28,840 nucleotides of DNA. Origin: CAZCWX01 sp964502465. GTDB taxonomy: Bacteria; Desulfobacterota; Binatia; Bin18. Below the pieces are notes generated by a model, which was not told the DNA's origin, did no database searches, and saw only the letters and a list, made by a program, of their open reading frames with translations. The translations under genes were made by a program, and so were the position numbers. Shown piece by piece: positions 7,495 through 15,273 of this stretch. Every line of letters begins with the position of its first letter. Position 1 is the stretch's first letter. The stretch lies in the NCBI GenBank assembly GCA_964502465.1, contig CAZCWX010000372.1, forward strand, positions 1 to 28,840, written 5' to 3'.

Positions 7495-7762
7495 GTGGTT
7501 CTCCTGCGCTCGCCGGCACGGCTTGCTCGCGGAGCAAGCGGCGGCGAAGCTCACTGGTGGTTACGCGATACTTGAAAGCCTTGCGGCTATTGATAAAGAG
7601 CACCGGAATCTCGTGTCCAAAGTGGGACTCGAGCTCAGGATCCAGCGAGATATCTACCTGCTCGAGCGCAAAGGGGATTTCGTGTTGGATCTGGGTGAGC
7701 ACCGCTTTCATCTCTTCGCATAAACAACAATCCGGACGGGCATACAGCGTGAGCGTCAGCAT
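7487..7762 (-). CDS. Glutaredoxin-like (DUF836-type) thioredoxin-fold protein
   Basis: This 91-residue protein starts LTLYARPDCCLCEEM, a thioredoxin-fold beta strand followed by a C12-x-x-C15 redox motif (CCLC), and continues with the cis-proline segment HEIPVLFINSRKAFKYRV. This is the small glutaredoxin-like family often annotated DUF836. The ATG at 7762 follows the stop of the CorC gene with no gap (TGAATG), and its own stop overlaps the cutA start. It is the middle gene of a tight three-gene unit. It likely reduces thiol targets in the cytosol; the specific partner is unknown. Confidence 0.82.
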   Translation of the reverse strand: MLTLTLYARPDCCLCEEMKAVLTQIQHEIPFALEQVDISLDPELESHFGHEIPVLFINSRKAFKYRVTTSELRRRLLREQAVPASAGEPRD

Positions 7763-9154
7763 TCATCTCTCTCTGGGCATTTCGCTCTGTGCATCGCTTT
7801 CCGCTTGCTCCTCCCCACGAAACGCGTCAAGGCCATTATCCAGCCGATCGCGTTGCAAGTCTTCAAGCTGCACAAGCGTCACATGGTGATTGTCAGTTTT
7901 GAGCACCGTCATACGCACCCAGTCTCTCTCGAACGATTCGTCCGTGTCTGGGATACGGCCAAACCACTTGTTCACGAGACCACTCACGGTCGTGTACCCC
8001 TCTCCTTCGGGAAGGGTCAAGCCGGCGATCTGCTCATTGACGTCGGCAATCGTGAGAGAGGCGTTCACGACATAGACACCTGCTCCGACCTGTTCTACGC
8101 CAGCGGACTCATTATCATGTTCATCTTGAATTTCACCGACTAGTTCTTCGAGGATGTCTTCCATGGTCACGAGTCCTGCCGTGCCGCCGAACTCATCGAC
8201 CGCGATAGCCATGTGGAGTTTGTGTCGCTGCAGTTCGCGCAAGAGCTGGGAGATCAATTTTGTTTCTGGCACGAAGTAGGCCGGGCGGAGAATGTCGTGC
8301 AAGATAATCAGATCTTGATGTTCCATGAGCGTGATCAGGTCTTTAGCGTGAACCGTGCCGATGATGTTATCAAGGGTGCCCTCGTATACTGGCATGCGCG
8401 TATATCCTTCTTCGATGACCGTTTTGATTAATTCTTTGGGCGGCGCAGCAAGGTCGAGCGCCGCAATGTTCATCCGCGGTACCATGACCTCCTTGACCGT
8501 CGTCTCTCTGAAGTCAAAGACGTTTTCAAGCAACTCATGTTCGGTTTGCTCAATGGCTCCACCTTCGCGCCCCTGTTCAAGCAACAGTCGGAGTTCCTCA
8601 CCTGAGTGATAGTGCGCGGATTCGCTTATCGGGGTAATGCCTAGCGCGCGCAGCACCTGATTGGCAATCCAATTCAGCCCGGCGATAGCTGGACGTAATG
8701 AGAGGTAGAACAATCGGAGCGGAAAAGCGACAGTGAGGGCGGTTGACTCAGGGTACTGAGCCGCCAGTGACTTTGGCGCCAGTTCACCAAAGACGAGGTG
8801 GAGAAAGGTAATCAAGACAAACGCAACAGGCAGAGCGATGCGGTGAGCGATCTGCGGATCAGGCGTGAAGCCAAGCATTGCCATCAGGTTGAGAACGAAC
8901 TGAGCGACGATGGGTCCGCCGATCCAACCAAGGCCGAGCGAAGCCAGCGTAATGCCCAACTGGGTTGCAGACAAATACGCGTCCAGGTGAGAGAGCAAAT
9001 GCTGCGCCATCTTGGCAGTTCTGTCGCCAGCCTGGGCGCGCAGTTCGATTTGCGAGGACCGCACCTTCACGATCGCAAATTCTGCCGCGACGAAGAAGGC
9101 GTTGGCCAGCACTAACAAGAGGGTAATGAACGAACCGAGAAGCGGATTATCCAT
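7763..9154 (-). CDS. CorC/HlyC (CNNM-type) membrane protein with CBS pair
   Basis: I take the ATG at 9154 (463 residues), just before the first membrane helix; a GTG at 9184 would add 10 residues. An N-terminal DUF21 transmembrane domain (residues 1 to about 185) has hydrophobic helices including SFITLLLVLANAFFVAAEFA, ATQLGITLASLGLGWIG and VFGELAPKSLAAQ. A CBS-domain pair follows (about 205-330; TVKEVMVPRMNI, EEGYTRMPVYEG, IGTVHAKDL, DEFGGTAGLVTMEDILEELVGEI). The C-terminal CorC/HlyC transporter-associated domain spans about 345-430. These inner-membrane proteins are linked to magnesium/cobalt efflux and older 'hemolysin' annotations. The gene is directly upstream of the glutaredoxin-like gene and cutA, a metal/redox-homeostasis grouping by inference. 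Confidence 0.9.
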   Translation of the reverse strand: MDNPLLGSFITLLLVLANAFFVAAEFAIVKVRSSQIELRAQAGDRTAKMAQHLLSHLDAYLSATQLGITLASLGLGWIGGPIVAQFVLNLMAMLGFTPDPQIAHRIALPVAFVLITFLHLVFGELAPKSLAAQYPESTALTVAFPLRLFYLSLRPAIAGLNWIANQVLRALGITPISESAHYHSGEELRLLLEQGREGGAIEQTEHELLENVFDFRETTVKEVMVPRMNIAALDLAAPPKELIKTVIEEGYTRMPVYEGTLDNIIGTVHAKDLITLMEHQDLIILHDILRPAYFVPETKLISQLLRELQRHKLHMAIAVDEFGGTAGLVTMEDILEELVGEIQDEHDNESAGVEQVGAGVYVVNASLTIADVNEQIAGLTLPEGEGYTTVSGLVNKWFGRIPDTDESFERDWVRMTVLKTDNHHVTLVQLEDLQRDRLDNGLDAFRGEEQAESDAQSEMPRER

Positions 9155-9291
9155 GGCAGCTTTCACCGTCGTGGAACAAGCCACGGATCAACCGGGGATC
9201 TATCAGATAGAGGATCGTCCATATATAGCAGAGGATAGTATGAGACTTCAGCGCATTGCAAGTCAGCAGTGACGCAAACAGAGAGAACCAC

Positions 9292-10251
9292 CTACTCCTG
9301 AAGGACCCACTTCAGGGTGGCAGTATCAATATTCCCGCCACTTAAGACGATGACAACCCGCTTGCCCGAGAGTTGTGACCGCAACTTCAGTGCCGCTGCC
9401 AAGGAAGCAGCGCCTGCTCCTTCGGCCAGATTGTGCGTATGGAACAATAGGAGACGGATTGCTGCGGCCATTTCTTCCTCGCTGACCGTGACGATGTCGT
9501 CCACCAGGCGATTAATGATTGCTTGGGTCATTGCTGCCGGCACACGCGTGGCCAAACCATCGGCAAAGGTGTCCGCGCTGTCTGTCGCAATCAGCCGTTT
9601 TTCCTGCCAAGACCGGTAGACAGCTGGGGCTCGTGCGGCTTGCACCCCAATCACTTGCGTGTGTGGGCTGAGTTGGGCTCGCACCAGCGATACCCCACAG
9701 ATGCCTGAGCCCAGACCGATCGGTACAATGACGACGTCAGGAGTAGGAATATCTTCAAATAATTCAAGGGCATACGTGCCTACGCCAGCAATCAATAGGG
9801 GCTCATTGGCTGGGTGCAGAGAGTGGTAGCCATGGGTTGCGACTAACGAGGCGACGTGCTCTCGCGCGTCGTCGAAATCCTTGCCGTGTTCGACGACATC
9901 AGCGCCGAGTGCGCACATCCCCGCGTTTTTTTCGGGATTATTCCCTCGTGGGACCACCAGTACTGCCTTGGCGCCAAACAGGCGTGCCGCGTAGGCAACC
10001 GAAAGCCCGTGATTGCCACGAGTCGCGGTGATGATCCCTTGCTGTCTGTCTGCCGGACTGAGTGACGCCATAAAGTTGATACCACCCCGTACTTTGAAGG
10101 AGCCAGTAGGAAGATGGTTCTCGTGTTTGATCAATAATTCACCGCCGACCAGGTTCGAGAGACCGGGGGAAGGGTAGACTGGGGTACGGGGAAGATAGCG
10201 ACTGACTATGGCTCGAGCGGTAGAAATATCATTATATGTGGGCTGTTCCAT
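9292..10251 (-). CDS. Threonine/serine dehydratase-type PLP enzyme
   Basis: This is a 319-residue fold-type II PLP protein. The Schiff-base lysine is in LPTGSFKVRGG (K53), the substrate loop is TATRGNHG (about 76-82), the phosphate loop is GLGSG (179-183, a variant of the usual GGGG) and the terminal SGGN motif is present near residue 305. It lacks a C-terminal ACT domain, so it resembles catabolic threonine dehydratase or serine racemase/dehydratase rather than allosteric IlvA. Expected chemistry is deamination of threonine or serine to a 2-oxoacid, or racemisation. The ATG at 10251 lies 20 bp inside the end of the upstream aminotransferase-Mur fusion, so the two are translationally coupled. 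Confidence 0.85.
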   Translation of the reverse strand: MEQPTYNDISTARAIVSRYLPRTPVYPSPGLSNLVGGELLIKHENHLPTGSFKVRGGINFMASLSPADRQQGIITATRGNHGLSVAYAARLFGAKAVLVVPRGNNPEKNAGMCALGADVVEHGKDFDDAREHVASLVATHGYHSLHPANEPLLIAGVGTYALELFEDIPTPDVVIVPIGLGSGICGVSLVRAQLSPHTQVIGVQAARAPAVYRSWQEKRLIATDSADTFADGLATRVPAAMTQAIINRLVDDIVTVSEEEMAAAIRLLLFHTHNLAEGAGAASLAAALKLRSQLSGKRVVIVLSGGNIDTATLKWVLQE

Positions 10252-12355
10252 TCTGTGAACGGTCCTCTTCTTCAGTCAGGAAGCAGCGAATCTCTGCCGT
10301 TGTCAAGTCGGTCCATTGTTCAGCCAGAAGAACCGCAGCTTGGATGGACATGCGTTCGCTTTCTCCGATGAGTTCGCGGGTCACCTGGTAGGTGCGCTGC
10401 CCGCTGTGGAGCGTGAGCCCCTGTCCGTTGGCTGACCACTGGGAACGGCGAAGGAAAACGGGAGGGGCAGAAAGGGTGTGTGCCACCTCACTTAAGAGTC
10501 GATCATCACCATCGATCAAAAAATGGCAGTGTGAACCTACGGTCTGGCATAGGGTCTGTATTTCCTCCTGGAAGGTACGGAGGAGTTCTACATCCGTACT
10601 AAAGTTCGGCGTGAGAGTCGTCAGCACGGCGATATCTGGCTGCATCGTCCGCAACAGTTGGCGCATGTCTCCTCGTTGGCGAATGCCTAACTCGAGCACA
10701 AGAACATCGAGTTTCTCACGAGAACAGAAGGCTGTCCATGCCGCACGGAAGAGGGTCCGCACGATATTCCAGAGCGACTGTGTTTCGATCTGCAAATTTA
10801 ATATGGCCAGCGGTAAGCCGATCTCGGTGTTATAAGAACGGGGATTGGTGCGTACGTGATAACGCAGGCCGAGGAGTTCACCCAGCAGACGCTTCATAAC
10901 GGTTTTGCCACGATTACCGGCAATCGCGACGATGAGCGGTTTCTTGCGGCGTAAAAACACCCGTGCGAGTGCCTGCAGATAAGGAATTGCCAGGCGACGC
11001 AAGGAACGACGGGAAAGTAGGCGCGGTATGGTGGTTGCCACCGGAGTCACAGGCACAAGGGGTGTTGCTGCCGAAGGGTCCGTCCGAGTAGGTCTGGGAG
11101 CGGGTTGGTGGAAATACGCGGCTAACCTTTCGAATGCCATGTCGATATCAGCTAGGTCGCGGCCAAAATTCATCCGCAGGTGGGCCTCGCCGCTCGGACC
11201 AAAGGCACTGCCCGGTACGAGAGCGACTTTGGCGTTTTCCAGGATATGAAAGGCAAGGCGGCGGGAGTCCCGCGCCCGAGGCACGATGTCTTTCACCCGC
11301 GGAAACACAAAATAGGCGCCCTCAGGTTTTTGATAATCGAACACGTGCGACAGCACATCGAGATGCTCAAGGGTGCGGTCGCGCCGTTCTTTGAAGGCGT
11401 GGCGAAAGGTGGCAATATGGGTTTCGCCATACTCCAAGGCAGCAATAGCGGCGTATTGCGAGACAACGGGAGCGCACGTCACCAGGGCATCGTGCACTTT
11501 GAGGATTTCACGGGTATTACGGGTGTCAGAGTGGAGATAGCCCACCCGCCAGCCAGTCATGCCATACGCCTTGGAGAAAGTGAAAACCCGCACGACCCAT
11601 GAGCGAACGGCGGCCAGTTGCGCGGGACTATAATAGGGTTCTTTAGTATAGACAAAATCTTTGTACGCTTCGTCGATGATGAGGAACAGGGCGTGGCGTT
11701 CGGCCAGCTCAATAAGCGCCAGGGTTTCGGCTTGAGAGAAGACGGTACCAGTGGGGTTGTTTGGGTTACAGTACAGGATGGCACGGGTGCGAGAAGAGAG
11801 GCACCGCTCGAAGGCCTCAAGGTCGAAGGCGAAATTTTCTTCTTCACGGAGGGGGGCGAAACGTGGTGTGCATCCGGCCAGCCGTACGACTTCTTGATAG
11901 GACGCATAGCTGGGAGTGGGGAGGATGACCTCGTCTCCTGGTTGCGTCAGAGTCAACAGTGTTGCAGCAATTCCCTCGATAGAACCGCAGGTTACAATAA
12001 TTTCGCTCTCTGCATCATAATGCATGCCTTCACGCAGCAGAGACTCGGCGATCAACTCTCGCAACTGCGGCAGACCGGGAGTGAGCGAGTACTTGGCACA
12101 GACGCCCTCAGCGATCTTTTGCTGCACAAAGGCCTTGATTGGTTCCGGGGTATCGAAGCTCGGGATCCCTTGGGCGAGCGAAACCACGCCAGGAATGCGG
12201 CTTGCTGCTAATTCCATTTCTTTAATTGGCGAGAGCTTCAACTGCGCTGTGCGGGCAAACCACCGCCCCTCTACCCCAACACCGGTTAGCACGCTCTCAT
12301 TAAACCAGGGAAAACAGGCTTTGCAATGCCGGTGGGAGTGGGATATACCCCCCAC
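10232..12355 (-). CDS. Class I aminotransferase fused to Mur-ligase-like ATPase domain
   Basis: One continuous 707-residue frame. Residues about 38-415 are a class I/II PLP aminotransferase (AspC-like): SLAQGIPSFDTPEP, NPNNPTG (197-203), IIDEAY (D228), FTFSKAYGMTGWRVG (K262 as PLP lysine) and LRMNFG (R394). A Pro/Thr-rich linker (about 417-443) leads to a Mur-ligase-like central domain: VAIAGNRGKT P-loop (480-485), SYNTEIGLPLAILNL, VLELGIRQRGD (E555) and PDIAVLTTLTPNF. The UDP-binding N-domain of MurF is absent and the C-domain is short. The frame opens at a GTG at 12355 without a ribosome site. An internal GTG at 12292 is equally plausible and would leave room for the divergent promoter. The stop overlaps the dehydratase start. 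Amino-acid ligation after transamination is inference. Confidence 0.82.
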   Translation of the reverse strand: MGGISHSHRHCKACFPWFNESVLTGVGVEGRWFARTAQLKLSPIKEMELAASRIPGVVSLAQGIPSFDTPEPIKAFVQQKIAEGVCAKYSLTPGLPQLRELIAESLLREGMHYDAESEIIVTCGSIEGIAATLLTLTQPGDEVILPTPSYASYQEVVRLAGCTPRFAPLREEENFAFDLEAFERCLSSRTRAILYCNPNNPTGTVFSQAETLALIELAERHALFLIIDEAYKDFVYTKEPYYSPAQLAAVRSWVVRVFTFSKAYGMTGWRVGYLHSDTRNTREILKVHDALVTCAPVVSQYAAIAALEYGETHIATFRHAFKERRDRTLEHLDVLSHVFDYQKPEGAYFVFPRVKDIVPRARDSRRLAFHILENAKVALVPGSAFGPSGEAHLRMNFGRDLADIDMAFERLAAYFHQPAPRPTRTDPSAATPLVPVTPVATTIPRLLSRRSLRRLAIPYLQALARVFLRRKKPLIVAIAGNRGKTVMKRLLGELLGLRYHVRTNPRSYNTEIGLPLAILNLQIETQSLWNIVRTLFRAAWTAFCSREKLDVLVLELGIRQRGDMRQLLRTMQPDIAVLTTLTPNFSTDVELLRTFQEEIQTLCQTVGSHCHFLIDGDDRLLSEVAHTLSAPPVFLRRSQWSANGQGLTLHSGQRTYQVTRELIGESERMSIQAAVLLAEQWTDLTTAEIRCFLTEEEDRSQNGTAHI

Positions 12356-12381
12356 AGGAACTAGAGAGAGGAGGGTGCGCC

Positions 12382-13077
12382 ATGAATGAGCGACTGTTTT
12401 CTGAAAACGAGATTCGCGAGATGGAAAAACGCACAGTGGACCGACTAGTCGAGGCGATTGAGGCCGGCGACAAAGAGAAGGCCAAACAGATCGCCAAGCG
12501 CATGTATAATGAGTTCCTGAGTATGCATGACCTCTACCGGAACTGGACCACGGCGATGCTGAGCGAGATCGGCCGACGCTGCGGCGACGAGGTGCTTGAG
12601 CAGGTGATGACCGAAGGGGTGAAAGCGTGGTGGTTACCCAATCTGGAGAAATTGCCAGACGGACCAGAGGCCTTACCTCAACGCGTGAAAATGTTTGTGG
12701 CAGGTCTTCGGGGCCATCTCCAGCCCCTGCACATCGAAGAGGATAACGAGAAGGTTGTCATCCAGATGCGCCCTTGTGGCAGTGGTGGCCGCCTCGTCCT
12801 GGAGGGCAAGTACGACGGCCCGAATGGCTTCCTGACTGTTGAGAAACCCCAGCGTATGACCTACAACCGCGCCAACTTTCCGGTGTATTGTGCTCACGAG
12901 CCTCCCATGGAACTGGTTGATATCGAAAAACATGGCGCTCCGTTTGTTGTCGTTGAGCCAGCGGCGGTGTTGGGAAAGGAGCATTGCTCTTTCATCATTT
13001 ATAAAGATCGGAACAAAGTGCCAGCAAAATATTATGAACGCCTTGGGCTGAAGAAACCCGAAGACGCAGCAAAATAG
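12382..13077 (+). CDS. Unrecognised 231-residue protein
   Basis: I do not recognise this family. The ATG at 12382 has GGAGGG seven bases upstream. Residues 1-110 are largely helical and charged (FSENEIREMEKRTVDRL, AKRMYNEFLSMHDLYRNW), and the rest is mixed strand. Potential functional residues are PCGSGGRL (C132), YCAHEPPMEL (C170, H172) and EHCSF (H201, C202), which might form a metal or thiol site in a heme-free cytosolic protein; there is no signal peptide. It diverges from the aminotransferase-Mur gene and is followed 59 bp later by the FIST gene. A corrinoid- or thiazoline-hydrolase-like relationship crossed my mind but I cannot support it. Confidence 0.65.
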   Translation: MNERLFSENEIREMEKRTVDRLVEAIEAGDKEKAKQIAKRMYNEFLSMHDLYRNWTTAMLSEIGRRCGDEVLEQVMTEGVKAWWLPNLEKLPDGPEALPQRVKMFVAGLRGHLQPLHIEEDNEKVVIQMRPCGSGGRLVLEGKYDGPNGFLTVEKPQRMTYNRANFPVYCAHEPPMELVDIEKHGAPFVVVEPAAVLGKEHCSFIIYKDRNKVPAKYYERLGLKKPEDAAK

Positions 13078-13136
13078 CATCCCCATTGCCTTTCTCTCAC
13101 CATACGGGAAAGGAAAATCAGCATGAGGAATATGTC

Positions 13137-14327
13137 ATGTTACATGCTGGAGTTGGATTATCGGCGCAGCCGGATACCCAGAAGGCAGCGATCGAAGCAA
13201 CACGTATAGCGCTGAGTCGGTCTGGTTGCCCAACTGCGGATCTTGCCCTCGTCTTTGCTACCACCGAGCATGGGGCGAGCTACTCGCTGCTCTTGCGTAC
13301 CGTAAAGGAACTTGCGCGCGCTAGCAATGTCGTCGGGTGTAGCGCTGGGGGGGTACTAACGACTGACGGAGAGATTGAACGGGCTGCTGGGGTTGCTGTC
13401 CTGACTATGCGAGCCGATACCTTTTCGAGTCGGCGATTCTTTGTGCCGCAGTTGCGGGGCCGCGCCCATGAAGTCGGGCAAGAGGTAGCGGCTGCTGTCC
13501 ATCCCCACCTTGGCGGAGAGAATCTGCTCATGGTTTTTCCTGATACCTATAATTTTAATCCTTCCTTATTTTTTAGGGGGTTAACTGCAGAGATTCCTCA
13601 TCTCCCTACCGTAGGTGGTGGTGCCTCTGAAAACGGCTCCATAGGGGAAACCTTCCAGTTTTGTGGGGATACGGTCAGCCATAACGCCGTAAGCGGAGCG
13701 CTTCTCAGTGGCCAGTTTTCTCATACTATTGCTGTGACCCAGTCATGCCAGCCGATTGGACCAGTGCATACCGTGACTCAGGCCCACAGGAATGTCGTGC
13801 TCGAAATAGACAACCGGCCAGCTTTCGAGGTTTTTGTTGAAGCTATCCGTCCCCCTCTGAGTGACGACCTACGCCGGGCTGCGACAGTGGTGTTTGTCGG
13901 GTTACCAGTGGACCCCGAACGTCAGCGTGTTGAGCGAGGGGAATACGTGATACGTAATCTTGTCGGGTTTGATCCCCAGCACGGCGCCATCGCCATTGCT
14001 GATGAGGTGCGCACTGGTCAGAAGCTGCGCTTTACCTTACGCGATGGCAGTGGTGCACGAGAAGACCTGAAACAGACCCTCGAGAGACAAATTGAACAGT
14101 GGCATGGCAGATCTCTTGGGTTTGGGCTGTATTTTAATTGTGTCGGTCGTGGGAGTGGGCTCTACGGGTTTCCCGATCTCGATACGTCGTATATCAAGCA
14201 ATACCTGGGAGAAATCCCTCTGATCGGATTCTTTAGTGGTTGCGAAATCGCCCCAACCGGGCAGCAGCTTGCTTTGCATCAATATTCCGGGGTGTTGGTG
14301 TTAGTAGGTGAAGAAATGTCACACTGA
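13137..14327 (+). CDS. FIST-domain small-ligand sensor protein
   Basis: I take the ATG at 13137, preceded by GAGGA; the frame extends to a TTG at 13086 without a ribosome site. The 396-residue product is a stand-alone FIST_N plus FIST_C protein. The N-half carries ALVFATTEHG and SNVVGCSAGGVL (GCSAGG at 67-72), with AGVAVLTMRAD following. The C-half has VHTVTQAHRNVVLEIDNRPAFEVFVEA, FGLYFNCVGRGSGLYG and IPLIGFFSGCEIAPTGQ. FIST domains are thought to bind small ligands such as amino acids, usually attached to signalling output modules; here no kinase, cyclase or methyl-acceptor module is attached. It lies upstream of the lipid-synthase genes, so a sensory link is possible but unproven. Confidence 0.85.
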   Translation: MLHAGVGLSAQPDTQKAAIEATRIALSRSGCPTADLALVFATTEHGASYSLLLRTVKELARASNVVGCSAGGVLTTDGEIERAAGVAVLTMRADTFSSRRFFVPQLRGRAHEVGQEVAAAVHPHLGGENLLMVFPDTYNFNPSLFFRGLTAEIPHLPTVGGGASENGSIGETFQFCGDTVSHNAVSGALLSGQFSHTIAVTQSCQPIGPVHTVTQAHRNVVLEIDNRPAFEVFVEAIRPPLSDDLRRAATVVFVGLPVDPERQRVERGEYVIRNLVGFDPQHGAIAIADEVRTGQKLRFTLRDGSGAREDLKQTLERQIEQWHGRSLGFGLYFNCVGRGSGLYGFPDLDTSYIKQYLGEIPLIGFFSGCEIAPTGQQLALHQYSGVLVLVGEEMSH

Positions 14328-14711
14328 GAGTTCGTCATCTGCTGTGTGATGGCAAAGGGCGCCATGATTTGACCTCTCCTCGCTCATGCTGCTAAGCTAA
14401 AAAATAAGGGTTCTTCACAAATTGCCGGGTGTTTCTTTTTTTTTAACTTATGTACGAGCGAACATACTTCCCTCTCTGCTTTCCTCGCCCCTAATCCGAC
14501 GTTTCTGGGAACCACTTCATGCGGGTGTACGATTGTCGATTGCCGACAACATACGTGAGGAAAGCATTACACTGTGAGCGAGAGGGCGAGTCATAAGGAT
14601 GCTAAGGATGCTGAGGATGGGCAGAGGAGAGGAGGAGACATGTTGTGGTGTGGAACAGGGAAACTGAGGCCCTCTCAGTCCTGGAGAAGTTCGCAATAAG
14701 GAGTCCTGAGT
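14328..14711. other. Intergenic region upstream of the lipid-synthase block
   Basis: This is 384 bp with no gene I can support. It contains an A/T-rich patch near 14395-14450 (with a T-run at 14436-14444), a small inverted repeat (ttgtcg at 14533-14538, cgacaa at 14544-14549) and three imperfect 9-bp tandem units at 14595-14621 (aaggatgct twice, then gaggatggg). A promoter for the plus-strand block should be here, but I found no -35/-10 pair good enough to list. Confidence 0.5.
14533..14549. promoter_or_regulatory. Small inverted repeat, possible operator
   Basis: ttgtcg and cgacaa flank a 5-base spacer in the region before the glycine-rich gene and the megasynthases. It is the only compact dyad I noticed there. 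A regulator site is a guess. Confidence 0.25.
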
Positions 14712-15158
14712 ATGGCGGAGCAAAATCGCGGTGAACGACTCAGACAATTTATGCAGTGGCGGCAACAGGCTGGCGGGGGGAGGTTGAATCAGTTTCAAGG
14801 GGGGCAATTTGATGGTGGCCCCGGGTTCGGTCGCTTCCAAGGCGGCATGGGGCGCAGGCAGTTTGGGGGAGGTATGGGAAGATTTGGCCGATTCCAGGGA
14901 GGTATGGGACCTGGATTTGGCCAGGGTGGGGATGAAGCCGGAGACCTTCAGGCAATGGATGCGGAGCAGAGAGCCCAATACCGACAACAGTTAGAATTCA
15001 GGATCGACTGGCTCGAAAAACGTCTCACGCAGGCTGTGCAAGAGCTTGAAGAGCTCGATGCCTTAGAAGCAACAGAAGCAACAGAAATGCCACCGTCCGA
15101 TCCGTTTGCGGTTGAGGCAAAGCCGGATGCTGAAGCGAACGAAGGAAAGTTGGAGTAA
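14712..15158 (+). CDS. Gly/Phe/Gln-rich low-complexity protein with coiled-coil tail
   Basis: This 148-residue protein starts at an ATG with AAGGAG eight bases upstream. Residues 21-73 are built from Gly, Phe, Arg, Gln and Met, and GRFQGGMG occurs twice (40-47 and 59-66), the second after a related GRRQFGGGMG segment. Residues about 79-120 form a charged amphipathic helix (LEFRIDWLEKRLTQAVQELEEL) likely to be coiled coil. The C-terminus is acidic with EATEATE. There are no cysteines, signal peptide or membrane segment. The composition resembles RGG/FG-type disordered assembly segments. It ends 115 bp before the first megasynthase and may be co-expressed with it. Function is unknown; a scaffolding or condensate role is only a suggestion. 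Confidence 0.7.
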   Translation: MAEQNRGERLRQFMQWRQQAGGGRLNQFQGGQFDGGPGFGRFQGGMGRRQFGGGMGRFGRFQGGMGPGFGQGGDEAGDLQAMDAEQRAQYRQQLEFRIDWLEKRLTQAVQELEELDALEATEATEMPPSDPFAVEAKPDAEANEGKLE

Positions 15159-15273
15159 AGAAGAAGAGACGCAGAGACAAACCGAGACCCCGGTGCGCTC
15201 TCATTAGGAAAATCGATCCGAAATATCACCAGGCGCTCTCCGCCCACCGGAAAGACACATAGTAAAAACCATA

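Noticed and set aside
14595..14621. CRISPR-like or regulatory iteron array
   Set aside because: Only three imperfect 9-bp units with no spacers; too small to be more than a local tandem repeat.
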